Below, piece by piece: positions 1 through 7,490 of a stretch of DNA of 9,977 nt (the first letter of the stretch is position 1; each line of letters begins with the position of its first letter). A program made the translations under genes and the position numbers. Under the pieces are notes generated by a model that was not told the DNA's origin, did no database searches, and saw only the letters and a list, made by a program, of their open reading frames with translations. Source of the DNA: Bacteroidota bacterium (lineage in GTDB: Bacteria > Bacteroidota > Bacteroidia > NS11-12g > UBA955); assembly GCA_947460045.1 (NCBI GenBank), contig CANHGC010000031.1, forward strand, positions 1 through 9,977. Reading direction: 5' to 3'.

Positions 1-422
1 CAAGGCTTTGTAGAACCGGCACCAGCCGCTGTTCCCGATGCAGGAACACTCACCGCAACGTTCATCGTGCAACGACCATTGAATTGCGCACCCGATTCAA
101 TCACCATTTTATTGGTTATAATATCCCCATCGATTTTGGCGGTTGGTTTCAGATCCAGCACATTCTTCACAGTGATGTTTCCTTTGATGTGTCCCGCAAT
201 CGTTGCAGAATCCGCTTCGATGTTCCCCAAAATCTTTCCAGTACCACCAATCACCAATCGCTGTCCCACTTTTACGTTCCCCTCAATCGCCCCGTCTACA
301 CGGAAATCACCATTCGATACCAAGTCTCCGGTTATTCGGGTCCCCTGACCGATGATGTTCAATATTCCCTGCGACTGCGCCGCCTTTTCATTTTTCCCGG
401 ATCCTGATTGAAACATTGCCAT
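1..422 (-). CDS. Bactofilin family polymer-forming cytoskeletal protein (3' end cut by window)
   Basis: Reading leftward from an ATG at 422-420 gives 140 codons that stay open to the window edge. The product begins MAMFQSGSGKNEK and continues with ILNIIGQGTRITGDLVSNGDFRV split over residues 20-42, then short repeating hydrophobic/glycine rungs (GAIEGNV, LVIGGTGKILGNI, ATIAGHIKGNI, AKIDGDII) to about residue 115. This periodicity is the right-handed beta-helix of bactofilins, which polymerise without nucleotide into membrane-linked filaments that position cell-wall enzymes. The Ala/Gly/Ser-rich tail from about 123 suggests that only a few residues are missing. A second in-frame ATG lies two codons downstream (416-414), so the exact start is uncertain. 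A perfect TATATTTG -7 element lies at 444-451 on this strand. Fold assignment rests on the visible repeat pattern; the cellular role is inferred from the family. Confidence is high for family, low for specific function. Confidence 0.9.
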   Translation of the reverse strand, partial: MAMFQSGSGKNEKAAQSQGILNIIGQGTRITGDLVSNGDFRVDGAIEGNVKVGQRLVIGGTGKILGNIEADSATIAGHIKGNITVKNVLDLKPTAKIDGDIITNKMVIESGAQFNGRCTMNVAVSVPASGTAAGAGSTKP

Positions 423-443
423 AACTGCTGAATTGATGTTTCA

Positions 444-451
444 CAAATATA
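444..451 (-). promoter_or_regulatory. Putative -7 element for the bactofilin gene
   Basis: Reading leftward the bases are TATATTTG, a perfect match to the Bacteroidota -7 consensus TAnnTTTG. It ends 21 nt before the ATG at 422, so a transcript would start near 438 with a leader of about 15 nt. No convincing TTG -33 box at the usual spacing was found, only T-rich sequence. The element lies in the 100-nt gap after the neighbouring membrane-protein gene, so the bactofilin could be transcribed on its own or by read-through. Confidence 0.5.
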
Positions 452-522
452 TGTAACAACCCACGCATTTTAAAACACAAAAACCACCCAAATTCGATCC
501 TAGAACAACACCCCCGCGAGCA

Positions 523-903
523 TCAATCTACCTTTGGTCTGGCCGAAGTGCTATCGAACTTTTCATCCTTGCCTTCCAAAATCGCATTCAATACCTCTTG
601 CTTACTCCTTTGAACCTCCAACTTGCGCGACATATCCTCAATGCGCTGATTCAGTTGTAGTATCTCTTTTCTGCTTTCTTTGGTTACCGCGTTGGGCAAA
701 ATGGCACGCATCGGCGTGTAAGCCAGCAACAACAGCACAATCACCGTAAATGCCAACAACAAGCTCGAAAACAACATCAAAACATTCATTGGCGTTAAAC
801 GCACAGAAAAAACTTCGGCAAAAGTTGCATCGTTTATTAATACAAAACGATGTTTGTTCCGAAGATTGGCGATAATTTTGCGACGGCGTGAAATTTTGGA
901 CAT
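523..903 (-). CDS. Small membrane-anchored protein resembling the N-terminus of bactofilin-linked M23 peptidases, no peptidase domain
   Basis: The 126-residue product has a basic N-terminus (SRRRKIIANLRNKHRF, residues 4-20), a stretch VLINDATFAEVFSVRLTPMN (21-40), one transmembrane helix (about 40-62), the motif AYTPMRAILPN (61-71) and a charged probable coiled coil (about 74-110), ending in a polar tail. From memory, this head closely resembles the N-terminal anchor of Bacteroidota M23 (lysostaphin-like) peptidases of about 290 residues encoded beside bactofilins, where a zinc peptidase domain follows the coiled coil. Here the frame ends with TGA at 525-523, and only 100 nt remain before the bactofilin start, so no HxxxD or HxH peptidase motifs can be encoded. 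It may be a natural anchor-only paralogue or a decayed remnant; the intact frame and promoter favour a functional small gene. It is divergent from the PorW-type gene with a 57-nt gap. Confidence 0.7.
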   Translation of the reverse strand: MSKISRRRKIIANLRNKHRFVLINDATFAEVFSVRLTPMNVLMLFSSLLLAFTVIVLLLLAYTPMRAILPNAVTKESRKEILQLNQRIEDMSRKLEVQRSKQEVLNAILEGKDEKFDSTSARPKVD

Positions 904-930
904 TTTTACCTGACTACATCAATAAAAAAT

Positions 931-938
931 CAAAAATA
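931..938 (-). promoter_or_regulatory. Putative -7 element for the small membrane protein gene
   Basis: Reading leftward the bases are TATTTTTG, matching TAnnTTTG, and end 27 nt before the ATG at 903. A TTTG lies upstream at about 15 nt spacing, shorter than the 17-23 nt usually reported. The site is in the 57-nt divergent gap shared with the PorW-type gene, for which I found no equally good element on the plus strand. Confidence 0.4.
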
Positions 939-960
939 GCGTTTTAACCCACACAAAAGA

Positions 961-3597
961 ATGCGCATCGCACTGAATAAACTCATTTTTACTTTGTTGA
1001 TCATGATCACCCTGTTGATCAGTTCTTGTAGCAATGAAGAATCATGGACATATAAAGCTTGGCACAACACCCTGGCCCACTACAATACATTTTTCAATGC
1101 CGAGCAAAAATGGCTAGAAACCATGGAGCTCACCCGCGAAGGCTTCAAAGACGACTTCCGCAAACCCATCGTACTATTCAATTATGGTAGCGCCGATGTG
1201 CTAAAAGGGAACCAAAGCGCCATGGACGAGGTCATTAAAAAAGCCTCTACCATGATAGACAAGCATCCAAAAAGTCAGTGGGTAGACGATGCCTACTTAC
1301 TCAACGGTAAAGCCTATTTTCTCAAAGGCGAAATCAGCGCGGCCATTGATTTGTTTGAATATGTAAACAGCCATTTCAAAGACCCAGAAATCCAATTTGC
1401 GTCCCAGCTTTGGATTGCTCGATGTCTATATATAAAAGGCAAAACCACAGACGCAGAAGTATTGGTCCAAAACATCCTCAAAAATCCAGACTTCCCCAAT
1501 GCCCTTCAAGGCGATGCCCAATGGGTATATGGATCGCTACAATTTTCTTTGGGCAAATTCCAACAAGCCAAAGAACCTCTCGAAAAAGCGCTGAGCGCTA
1601 CAAGAAATCGGATGGACAAATATCGTTTACATTATGCCTTGGGTCAGTGTTACCAGTTCACCAAAGAATACGACAAGGCAGAAGCCCATTTTGGAGTGAT
1701 CGCAAGATTCAATCCGCCCTACGAATTGGCTTTTGCGGCAAGAATGGCGCAAGTGGATATATTATCGGCCAAACAAGACAATTACGCCAAAGCCAACAAA
1801 GTGCTACAAAGAATGCTCAAAGACGATAAAAACATCGACTACACAGGGCAGATCTATGTAAACATGGGTATCAACGAACTCAAAGCACAAAATGTTCCGA
1901 TGGCCATGAAGCGATTCAATCAAGCCATTCAACTTTCAACCAACAACGAACACAAAACAAATGCTTATTTGGCCGTGGGAAATTTCAATTTTTCCAACAG
2001 GCAGTTTCAAAGCGCCGCCATTTATTATGATTCGGCCAATGCGATTATCGACAAGTCACACCCCAACTTTGAAGAAATCGTACAGAAGAACGACATCCTC
2101 AGCGATTTGTTGAAGGAGGTGATGACCGTTTACAACAATGACAGTTTGTTGAGAATGGCGAAGGACCCCAAATGGAGATCTGAGAAAATTGCACAAGCCA
2201 TCGACAGAGAAAAAAAGGAAGCAGAAGCGGCACAAAAGGCCCAAGCGCTGGCGCAAGCGAGAAAAGACAACAGTGGGATGCCACCTGCCGGAGGATTTGG
2301 CGGTATGGGTGGAGCGCCCAACGACATGCCGGCAATGAGCGGTGGAAATTCGTCCTTCCCCTTCTATAACTCTCTCAATAGGAGCAAAAGTTCACAAGAA
2401 TTTCAAAAAATGTGGGGTGCGCGCGAAAACAAAGACAACTGGAAATACGCGGCCAAAAAAACGGCTTCAGATGAAAATCCGAGTGCCAATGCCGATACCG
2501 CCCAAAAACAAAAATCAAATTCTGCAGTAAAAGACAGTTTTCCAAACAACATCCCCGCCAACATCGCTGAAGGAGAAAAGAAATATTACGCAAACCTACC
2601 ACTCACCGAAAAGCAACAAAAACAAGCATTAGTAGAAATAGAAAAAGCTTTGTTCGAAGGGGGCAAAATTTATCAAGACAGGCTGCAAGAATACAACGAG
2701 GCCATCCGTTTGTTTGTAGAATTGGTTACCCGCTTTCCGTTCAGCGAAAACATCCCCCAAGCCCTCTATGAATTGATCAAGGTCAATCGCCTCATTGGAG
2801 ATTATTCTCAGGCCGATGTGTGGAAAGCCAAACTTTTATCGAACCATCCAAAAAGTGTTTATGTTCGAATGCTTGAAACAGGCGGTTCTCTTTCTGATGT
2901 AGCAAAAACCAATTCGGGCAACCAGCAAATCGATAGTTTGTTTGCGTTGATGCTCGGCGCTTACAATGCCAATCAATTCACTACAGCGTTGGAGATAAAA
3001 AGCAGGTCCGACAAAGATTTTGCGGGAAATCAATTACAAACCAAGTTCGATTATTTACAAGCCTTGTGCTTTATCAAATCCGGAAACACACCCAAAGGCA
3101 TTGAATTATTGGAACAATTGGTCATCGACTATCCGAGCAGCGAAATCGCCTTGCGTGCAAGAGATATTATCGAGGCAAACAACAGGTTAAAGGCCGAAGC
3201 CGCCGCAGCCAATGCCCCAAAAACTGAGGCAACGATGGCATATACGGCCATCAAACCCAGCGAAACCATTGATTGTATTTTTACCTTTTCTAAGGGAACC
3301 AATACCAACATGATTCGCGCTGCACTTTCCGATTTCGGTAAAACCCAGTTTTCATTTGAGAATTTGTTGGTCAACCCAAGCACCGCCATTGGCAGTCAAA
3401 ATGTGATTCGCATTTCCCAATTCAGCAAACCAGAAGTGGCCAAAGAATTTGTTACTTTTCTACAAAAATCTACCAGTTTCTTCGCTGAAAAAGGGCTTTA
3501 CGAATACAATGCCATGTGGATTTCAGAAACCAATTATTTGCACCTAACCAAGTCCTTGGATTTGAATGGCTATCGAACTTTTTTCGAAAAGCAATAA
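961..3597 (+). CDS. porW: PorW/SprE-type TPR lipoprotein of the type IX secretion system
   Basis: The 878-residue product starts with a lipoprotein signal: hydrophobic residues 8-20 and lipobox LISSC with the acylated Cys at 23. An early motif, WHNTLAHYNTFFNAEQKW (about 34-51), is typical of PorW/SprE. Helical TPR repeats follow to about 400 and again at about 550-760. Between them lies a linker: a Lys/Ala/Glu helix near 413-435, a Gly/Met/Pro-rich stretch near 440-465, then the family signature FPFYN...SQEFQKMWGARENKDNW (about 468-498). The last 110 residues form the C-terminal module of the family, ending in ISETNYLHLTKS and YRTFFEKQ. SprE of Flavobacterium is of similar length (about 870). 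PorW/SprE proteins are needed for type IX secretion and gliding and are thought to link the outer-membrane Sov translocon to the PorK/N ring. The start is the first ATG preceding the signal peptide. There is no clear promoter in the 57-nt upstream gap. Whether this organism glides cannot be told from this gene. Confidence 0.9.
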   Translation: MRIALNKLIFTLLIMITLLISSCSNEESWTYKAWHNTLAHYNTFFNAEQKWLETMELTREGFKDDFRKPIVLFNYGSADVLKGNQSAMDEVIKKASTMIDKHPKSQWVDDAYLLNGKAYFLKGEISAAIDLFEYVNSHFKDPEIQFASQLWIARCLYIKGKTTDAEVLVQNILKNPDFPNALQGDAQWVYGSLQFSLGKFQQAKEPLEKALSATRNRMDKYRLHYALGQCYQFTKEYDKAEAHFGVIARFNPPYELAFAARMAQVDILSAKQDNYAKANKVLQRMLKDDKNIDYTGQIYVNMGINELKAQNVPMAMKRFNQAIQLSTNNEHKTNAYLAVGNFNFSNRQFQSAAIYYDSANAIIDKSHPNFEEIVQKNDILSDLLKEVMTVYNNDSLLRMAKDPKWRSEKIAQAIDREKKEAEAAQKAQALAQARKDNSGMPPAGGFGGMGGAPNDMPAMSGGNSSFPFYNSLNRSKSSQEFQKMWGARENKDNWKYAAKKTASDENPSANADTAQKQKSNSAVKDSFPNNIPANIAEGEKKYYANLPLTEKQQKQALVEIEKALFEGGKIYQDRLQEYNEAIRLFVELVTRFPFSENIPQALYELIKVNRLIGDYSQADVWKAKLLSNHPKSVYVRMLETGGSLSDVAKTNSGNQQIDSLFALMLGAYNANQFTTALEIKSRSDKDFAGNQLQTKFDYLQALCFIKSGNTPKGIELLEQLVIDYPSSEIALRARDIIEANNRLKAEAAAANAPKTEATMAYTAIKPSETIDCIFTFSKGTNTNMIRAALSDFGKTQFSFENLLVNPSTAIGSQNVIRISQFSKPEVAKEFVTFLQKSTSFFAEKGLYEYNAMWISETNYLHLTKSLDLNGYRTFFEKQ

Positions 3598-3634
3598 GGC
3601 AATAGATTGCGCCACGGAGCATTCAAAAACTGCG

Positions 3635-3642
3635 TATATTCG
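3635..3642 (+). promoter_or_regulatory. Possible -7 element for the penicillin-binding protein gene
   Basis: TATATTCG differs from TAnnTTTG at one position and ends 10 nt before the ATG at 3653. The nearest upstream TTG gives a spacer of about 25 nt, so support is weak. The gene may equally be transcribed from the PorW-type gene, which ends 55 nt upstream with no terminator hairpin between them. Confidence 0.25.
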
Positions 3643-3652
3643 CAATTGATTC

Positions 3653-5884
3653 ATGGCCGCTCCAGAGTTTAAATTCACGTTCATCAAACGCTTTTGGCAA
3701 ATCCTCATTGGAGGTACAATTGGCGTATTCCTCCTCTTTCTTTTGGTCAGTTTTGGCCTGTTCGGCGATATGCCCGATGTTGAAGATCTTGAGAACCCCA
3801 AAAACGCCTTGAGCTCAGAAATTTTGGGCGATGACGGCTCACTCATTGGTAGTTTTTACCTAGAAAATCGAATCAACACCGCCCACAAAGACATTGCCCC
3901 TTGCGTTTTCCAAGCACTGGAAGCTACCGAAGACGTTCGATTCAGGTCACACTCAGGCATCGATGTAAGAGGGACCCTTCGCGCCGTGGCGGCACTGGGA
4001 CAAGACGGTGGTGCGTCTACCCTCACCCAGCAACTTTCTGAAAACCTATTTTATCGTTTCCAAAAGCCTTCCACCAAAATTGGGATGGTGATGCAAAAAT
4101 TCAAAGAATGGGTCATTGCCGTTGAATTGGAACGTAGATACACCAAAAACGAAATCATCACCATGTACCTCAATACGGTGCCGTTTTCCGGAATCTCTTT
4201 TGGTATTGAATCCGCCTCAAAGGAATTCTTTAACAAAAAACCCAAAGAACTTCACATAGAGGAAGCCGCGGTATTGATTGGCATGTTGAAAGCCAACCAC
4301 CGCTACAACCCCAAATTCAATCCAGACAAATCGCTCGCTCGCAGAAATACGGTTCTGGAACAAATGAACAAATACGATTTCCTTTCAGACGATAGCACCG
4401 AATTACTTAAAAACAAACCCATCAAAATCAATTACCGCAGCGCCGAAATGGATGGCATGGCGCAATATTTCAAATATTATCTGGGCGAATACCTAAAACC
4501 ATGGTGCAAGGAAAGAGGCATCGACTTATATCGCAGTGGATTGAAAATCTACACCACGTTGAACCCCAAATTGCAACAGTATGCCGAGAAAGCGGTTCAA
4601 ACCCACATGCCCGATTTGCAATCTCAATTCAACAAAAGTTGGGGCAAAGAAAAACCTTGGAGATACGTTACCACCCGAGCCGTAATACCCGGATTTGTTG
4701 AAAGTGCACTCAAACGAACCGATCGCTACAAAGCCCTGGCTGAAGAAATGGGCGACGACTCAGCAAAAATCATTGCCGAGTTGAAAAAACCCATCAAAAT
4801 GACCGTCTTCTCTTGGCGCGGAGATCTGGATACTTTTATGTCGCCCTACGACAGTATGTCGTACATCAAAAAAGTACTTATGGCCGGTTTCATCGCCATA
4901 GAGCCCGAATCAGGTCATGTAAAAGCTTGGGTTGGCGGTGTGAATCATAAATTTTTCAAATACGATCACGTCAACAAACGAGCCCGCAGGCAAGTTGGGT
5001 CCACGTTTAAACCCATCGTGTATGCCACGGCGATGGATATCAACCAAATGACCCCCTGCACAGAATTCCCCCGTGAACGCACAGTGTTTGTTAGTAATGG
5101 CGAAGAATGGAGTCCGCGCAATGCAGATGGCAAATCCGGTGGCGTATGGACGATGACCAAAGGCTTGGCACTATCAGATAATTTAATCACTGCACAAGTC
5201 ATGAAAAGCTTGGGTGAAGACGCACCTGAGATGGTGGTCAAATTCGCCGAACGATTGGGCATCGAAGAGAATCGAATCCCCAAAGTACCATCGATTTGTT
5301 TGGGTACCATGGAATTATCGCCTTTTGAAATGGCCAGCGCATATTCAGCATTTGCCAATAACGGGCTTTGGGTAGAACCCACTTTCTTGGTAAGAATTGA
5401 AGACAAAAACGGCAACGTATTGGAAGAATTCAATCAACCCAAAACAGACCAAGTGTTGAGCGCCGGCAAAGCGTATATGATGTTTCGAATGCTCGAAAAT
5501 GTTGTCAATGGTGGAACGGGTAGCCGGATCCGTGGTGGCAAATTCGCCATCGAAGGTCATATCGCCGGCAAAACAGGGACAACCCAAGGATCCGCCGATG
5601 GTTGGTTCATGGGCCTTACCAAAAACCTGGTTTGCGCCACTTGGGTAGGGGCCGACGATCCCACGGTAAGAATTAGAGGCTCTCTCATTGGTCAAGGCGC
5701 CAACATGAGCTTGCCCATTTATGCCTATTTCCTCAAAGCCGCACTGGCCGATAAATCCACGGGAATTTCGTCCGATGCCCTAGATATGCCCGAAGGCTTC
5801 GATCCAAGTATTTTGGATTGTACCCGGCGAGCTGAATCTGAAACCCAACAATCACCAGCAAATATTCCAGGCTTGGGCGAATAA
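3653..5884 (+). CDS. mrcA: Class A penicillin-binding protein 1A (bifunctional peptidoglycan glycosyltransferase/transpeptidase)
   Basis: The 743-residue product polymerises lipid II into glycan strands and crosslinks their peptides on the outer face of the cytoplasmic membrane. A short cytoplasmic tail precedes one signal-anchor helix (about 15-36). The GT51 domain follows: ATEDVRFRSHSG with catalytic Glu93, GGASTLTQQLSENLF (119-133), RRYTKNEIITMYLNTVPF (161-178) and AAVLIGMLKANHRYNP (205-220). The transpeptidase domain carries all three active-site boxes: STFK with nucleophile Ser450 and Lys453, SDN at 508-510, and KTGTT at 640-644. Both activities should therefore be intact. Length is normal for Bacteroidota class A PBPs, and the short polar C-terminal tail shows no added domain. 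It lies 55 nt after the PorW-type gene on the same strand, consistent with co-transcription in an envelope-assembly cluster, though this is inferred. The start at 3653 is the only ATG that keeps the complete anchor. The assignment to PBP1A rather than another class A subtype is by overall resemblance. Confidence 0.95.
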   Translation: MAAPEFKFTFIKRFWQILIGGTIGVFLLFLLVSFGLFGDMPDVEDLENPKNALSSEILGDDGSLIGSFYLENRINTAHKDIAPCVFQALEATEDVRFRSHSGIDVRGTLRAVAALGQDGGASTLTQQLSENLFYRFQKPSTKIGMVMQKFKEWVIAVELERRYTKNEIITMYLNTVPFSGISFGIESASKEFFNKKPKELHIEEAAVLIGMLKANHRYNPKFNPDKSLARRNTVLEQMNKYDFLSDDSTELLKNKPIKINYRSAEMDGMAQYFKYYLGEYLKPWCKERGIDLYRSGLKIYTTLNPKLQQYAEKAVQTHMPDLQSQFNKSWGKEKPWRYVTTRAVIPGFVESALKRTDRYKALAEEMGDDSAKIIAELKKPIKMTVFSWRGDLDTFMSPYDSMSYIKKVLMAGFIAIEPESGHVKAWVGGVNHKFFKYDHVNKRARRQVGSTFKPIVYATAMDINQMTPCTEFPRERTVFVSNGEEWSPRNADGKSGGVWTMTKGLALSDNLITAQVMKSLGEDAPEMVVKFAERLGIEENRIPKVPSICLGTMELSPFEMASAYSAFANNGLWVEPTFLVRIEDKNGNVLEEFNQPKTDQVLSAGKAYMMFRMLENVVNGGTGSRIRGGKFAIEGHIAGKTGTTQGSADGWFMGLTKNLVCATWVGADDPTVRIRGSLIGQGANMSLPIYAYFLKAALADKSTGISSDALDMPEGFDPSILDCTRRAESETQQSPANIPGLGE

Positions 5885-5885
5885 G

Positions 5886-5916
5886 TTGCTTTTGTAAAAT
5901 TGTTTTGTTATATTTG
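5886..5916 (+). promoter_or_regulatory. Promoter of rpmE2 (-33 TTG and -7 TATATTTG)
   Basis: TTG at 5886-5888 and TATATTTG at 5909-5916 are separated by 20 nt, matching the Bacteroidota consensus of TTG or TTTG, 17-23 nt, TAnnTTTG. The -33 box begins directly after the PBP stop codon (5882-5884). The predicted start near 5921 leaves an A-rich leader of about 22 nt before the rpmE2 ATG, with no Shine-Dalgarno sequence, as is common for this phylum. This is the best-supported promoter in the window. Confidence 0.7.
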
Positions 5917-5942
5917 CACCCCTTAAAAAGTAAAAAATTCTC

Positions 5943-6191
5943 ATGAAACCCAATACTCATCCTTCAACTTACCGCAAAGTTGTATTCAAAGACATGAGCT
6001 GCGACCACAGCTTCATCGTTCACAGCTGCGTAAACACCAAAGAAACTACTGTGTGGGAAGATGGCAACGAATATCCATTATACAAATTGGAAATTTCGTC
6101 TATGTCACACCCATTTTACACTGGAAAGCAGAATTTGATCGACACTGCGGGACGTATCGACAAGTTCATGAAGCGTTACAACAAAAAGTAA
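5943..6191 (+). CDS. rpmE2: 50S ribosomal protein L31 type B
   Basis: The 82-residue product matches L31 type B along its length: an N-terminal [19 protein letters not shown], the central [22 protein letters not shown], and the conserved [21 protein letters not shown] near the C-terminus. L31 sits at the central protuberance of the large subunit and bridges to the small subunit. The length fits the B type. The zinc-binding CxxC of the A type is absent; two cysteines are present, at 20 and 29, but not in that spacing. The gene has its own promoter (5886-5916) and a strong terminator (6221-6250), so it is probably a monocistronic unit. In Bacteroidota it is often followed by the GlmU-like gene, as here. 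Confidence 0.95.
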   Translation: MKPNTHPSTYRKVVFKDMSCDHSFIVHSCVNTKETTVWEDGNEYPLYKLEISSMSHPFYTGKQNLIDTAGRIDKFMKRYNKK

Positions 6192-6220
6192 TTTGTTGTC
6201 GTTTAGAAACTGACTCTATC

Positions 6221-6250
6221 AAAAAGCCAACCCATCGGGTTGGCTTTTTT
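6221..6250 (+). terminator. Rho-independent terminator after rpmE2
   Basis: The arms GCCAACCC (6226-6233) and GGGTTGGC (6237-6244) form a perfect 8-bp GC-rich stem around the loop ATC, extended by pairing of A-tract 6221-6225 with T-tract 6245-6250. It lies 30 nt after the rpmE2 stop. The A-tract on the left means it could also terminate in the opposite direction. Its right arm overlaps the proposed -33 box of the next gene. Confidence 0.85.
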
Positions 6251-6268
6251 GTTTTTGGTGTAAATTTG
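6240..6268 (+). promoter_or_regulatory. Promoter of the GlmU-like gene, overlapping the terminator and predicting a leaderless mRNA
   Basis: TAAATTTG at 6261-6268 is a perfect TAnnTTTG -7 element, and TTG at 6240-6242 lies 18 nt upstream, inside the right arm of the rpmE2 terminator. Only 4 nt separate the final G from the ATG at 6273, so a transcript starting at the normal distance would begin at or next to the A of ATG. The start codon is independently supported by family-conserved N-terminal sequence. Confidence 0.6.
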
Positions 6269-6272
6269 CCTC

Positions 6273-7490
6273 ATGATCCTTCAGTTTACAGAACCACAGC
6301 AAATCGAAAACCTATACCCTCTCACGTTAACCCGGCCTGCTGCCGACCTGAGATGCGGTATGCTTACCGTGGCTGAAAAATGGATGCACGATTTGGGTGT
6401 GCCTGCAAACAATACAGGATTTATTACGCGAGAATATTTACAACACCCCGATGGCCGTTTCAACAACATCCATGAAACCCATCAAAATACCATCGCCCTA
6501 CAAATCAACGGAAGCGCCATCCCAAATCCAGGCGTGATTGAGAAAGTAAAACAACTCCAACCCGGACAATTGCTCAGCAAAGAAGGTAAACATATCGCAG
6601 CTTGCATCAGCCAGCCTTCACAACAAAACCACTTGTGGGCACCCGAACAATACCAAATCATCGAATGCGAATGCCACATCGATTGGATCGATAGACCTTA
6701 TCACATTTTTGCGCTCAATGGCAAGGAAATCGTACAAGATTTCGCAAGAATTACAGCAGGAAGAGCGAGCGCGCCCCTTTCTGATTCAAACCGCACCATC
6801 GGCGATTTCCCCATCTTTTTGGAAGAAGGTGCCAAGGTGGAATGTTGCACATTGAACAGCAAAGAAGGCCCCATTTACATCGGTAAGAACGCAGAAATCA
6901 TGGAAGGATCACTCGTTCGCGGCCCGTTGGCGCTGTGCGAAGGTGCCGTACTAAAAATGGGCAGCAAAGTGTACAGTGGAACAACATTGGGACCTTACAG
7001 TGTGGCTGGGGGCGAAATTTCCAATGTGGTTTTCTGGGGCTACAGCAACAAAGGCCACGATGGATTTTTGGGCAATGCGGTATTGGGAGAATGGTGCAAT
7101 ATTGGGGCTGATACCAACGCATCGAATCTAAAGAATACTTACGACGAAGTGAAGGTTTGGAACTATGCCTCTGGGCGATTTGAGCGCAGCGGTCAGCAGT
7201 TCTGCGGATTGATCATGGGCGACCACAGCAAATGCGGCATCAACACCATGTTCAATACTGGCACTGTTGTGGGCGTGGCTTGCAACTTGTTTGGTGCGGG
7301 CTTCCCAAGGCAATTCGTCCCTGATTTTAGTTGGGGCGGTGCGCAAGGATTTGTCACCCACAAATTGGATGCCGTGCACAAGACCGCGAATTTGGTGATG
7401 CCACGCAGAAAACGGGCCTATGGCGATTTTGAAAAAAGCGTCATGGAGGCGGTTTTTGCGATTACCGAGCCGCTTCGCGGCGAAGGTTAA
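6273..7490 (+). CDS. Alternative bacterial GlmU-like protein (putative sugar-nucleotidyl/acyltransferase, TIGR03991-like)
   Basis: The 405-residue product starts with the family N-terminus ILQFTEPQQIENLYPL followed by LTLTRPAADLRCGMLTV (residues 17-33). From about 180 on it becomes a left-handed beta-helix made of hexad-like turns (GAKVECCTL, PIYIGKNAEIMEGSLV, GAVLKMGSKVYSGTTLG). The most conserved part reads NKGHDGFLGNAVLGEWCNI (259-277), then TNASNLKN and GINTMFNTGTVVGV (322-335). This matches the Bacteroidota family annotated as an alternative GlmU, thought to make UDP-GlcNAc or a related nucleotide sugar from hexosamine-1-phosphate. The classic GlmU loop LxxGxGTRM is absent, as expected for this family, so the nucleotidyltransferase activity is inferred. 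His262 is a candidate acyltransferase residue, by analogy only. The gene has its own promoter after the rpmE2 terminator and overlaps the convergent transporter gene by 29 nt. Precursor supply to the cell envelope would suit the PBP upstream. Confidence 0.88.
   Translation: MILQFTEPQQIENLYPLTLTRPAADLRCGMLTVAEKWMHDLGVPANNTGFITREYLQHPDGRFNNIHETHQNTIALQINGSAIPNPGVIEKVKQLQPGQLLSKEGKHIAACISQPSQQNHLWAPEQYQIIECECHIDWIDRPYHIFALNGKEIVQDFARITAGRASAPLSDSNRTIGDFPIFLEEGAKVECCTLNSKEGPIYIGKNAEIMEGSLVRGPLALCEGAVLKMGSKVYSGTTLGPYSVAGGEISNVVFWGYSNKGHDGFLGNAVLGEWCNIGADTNASNLKNTYDEVKVWNYASGRFERSGQQFCGLIMGDHSKCGINTMFNTGTVVGVACNLFGAGFPRQFVPDFSWGGAQGFVTHKLDAVHKTANLVMPRRKRAYGDFEKSVMEAVFAITEPLRGEG

Noticed and set aside
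67..407. Two overlapping plus-strand open frames of about 93 and 107 codons
   Set aside because: They lie antisense to the bactofilin, show no recognisable domain, and are explained by the codon pattern of the real gene.
2196..2600. Low-complexity linker in the PorW-type gene considered as a frameshift or fusion joint
   Set aside because: The frame is continuous, and the linker contains the family signature FPFYN...FQKMWGARENKDNW, so it is a normal part of the protein.
4966..5433. A 155-codon minus-strand open frame inside the PBP gene
   Set aside because: The plus-strand frame here carries the STFK and SDN transpeptidase boxes; the antisense product has no domain and no promoter or start context.
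6053..6376. A 107-codon plus-strand frame bridging rpmE2 and the GlmU-like gene
   Set aside because: It runs through the terminator hairpin and two well-supported genes in another frame; its product has no family resemblance.
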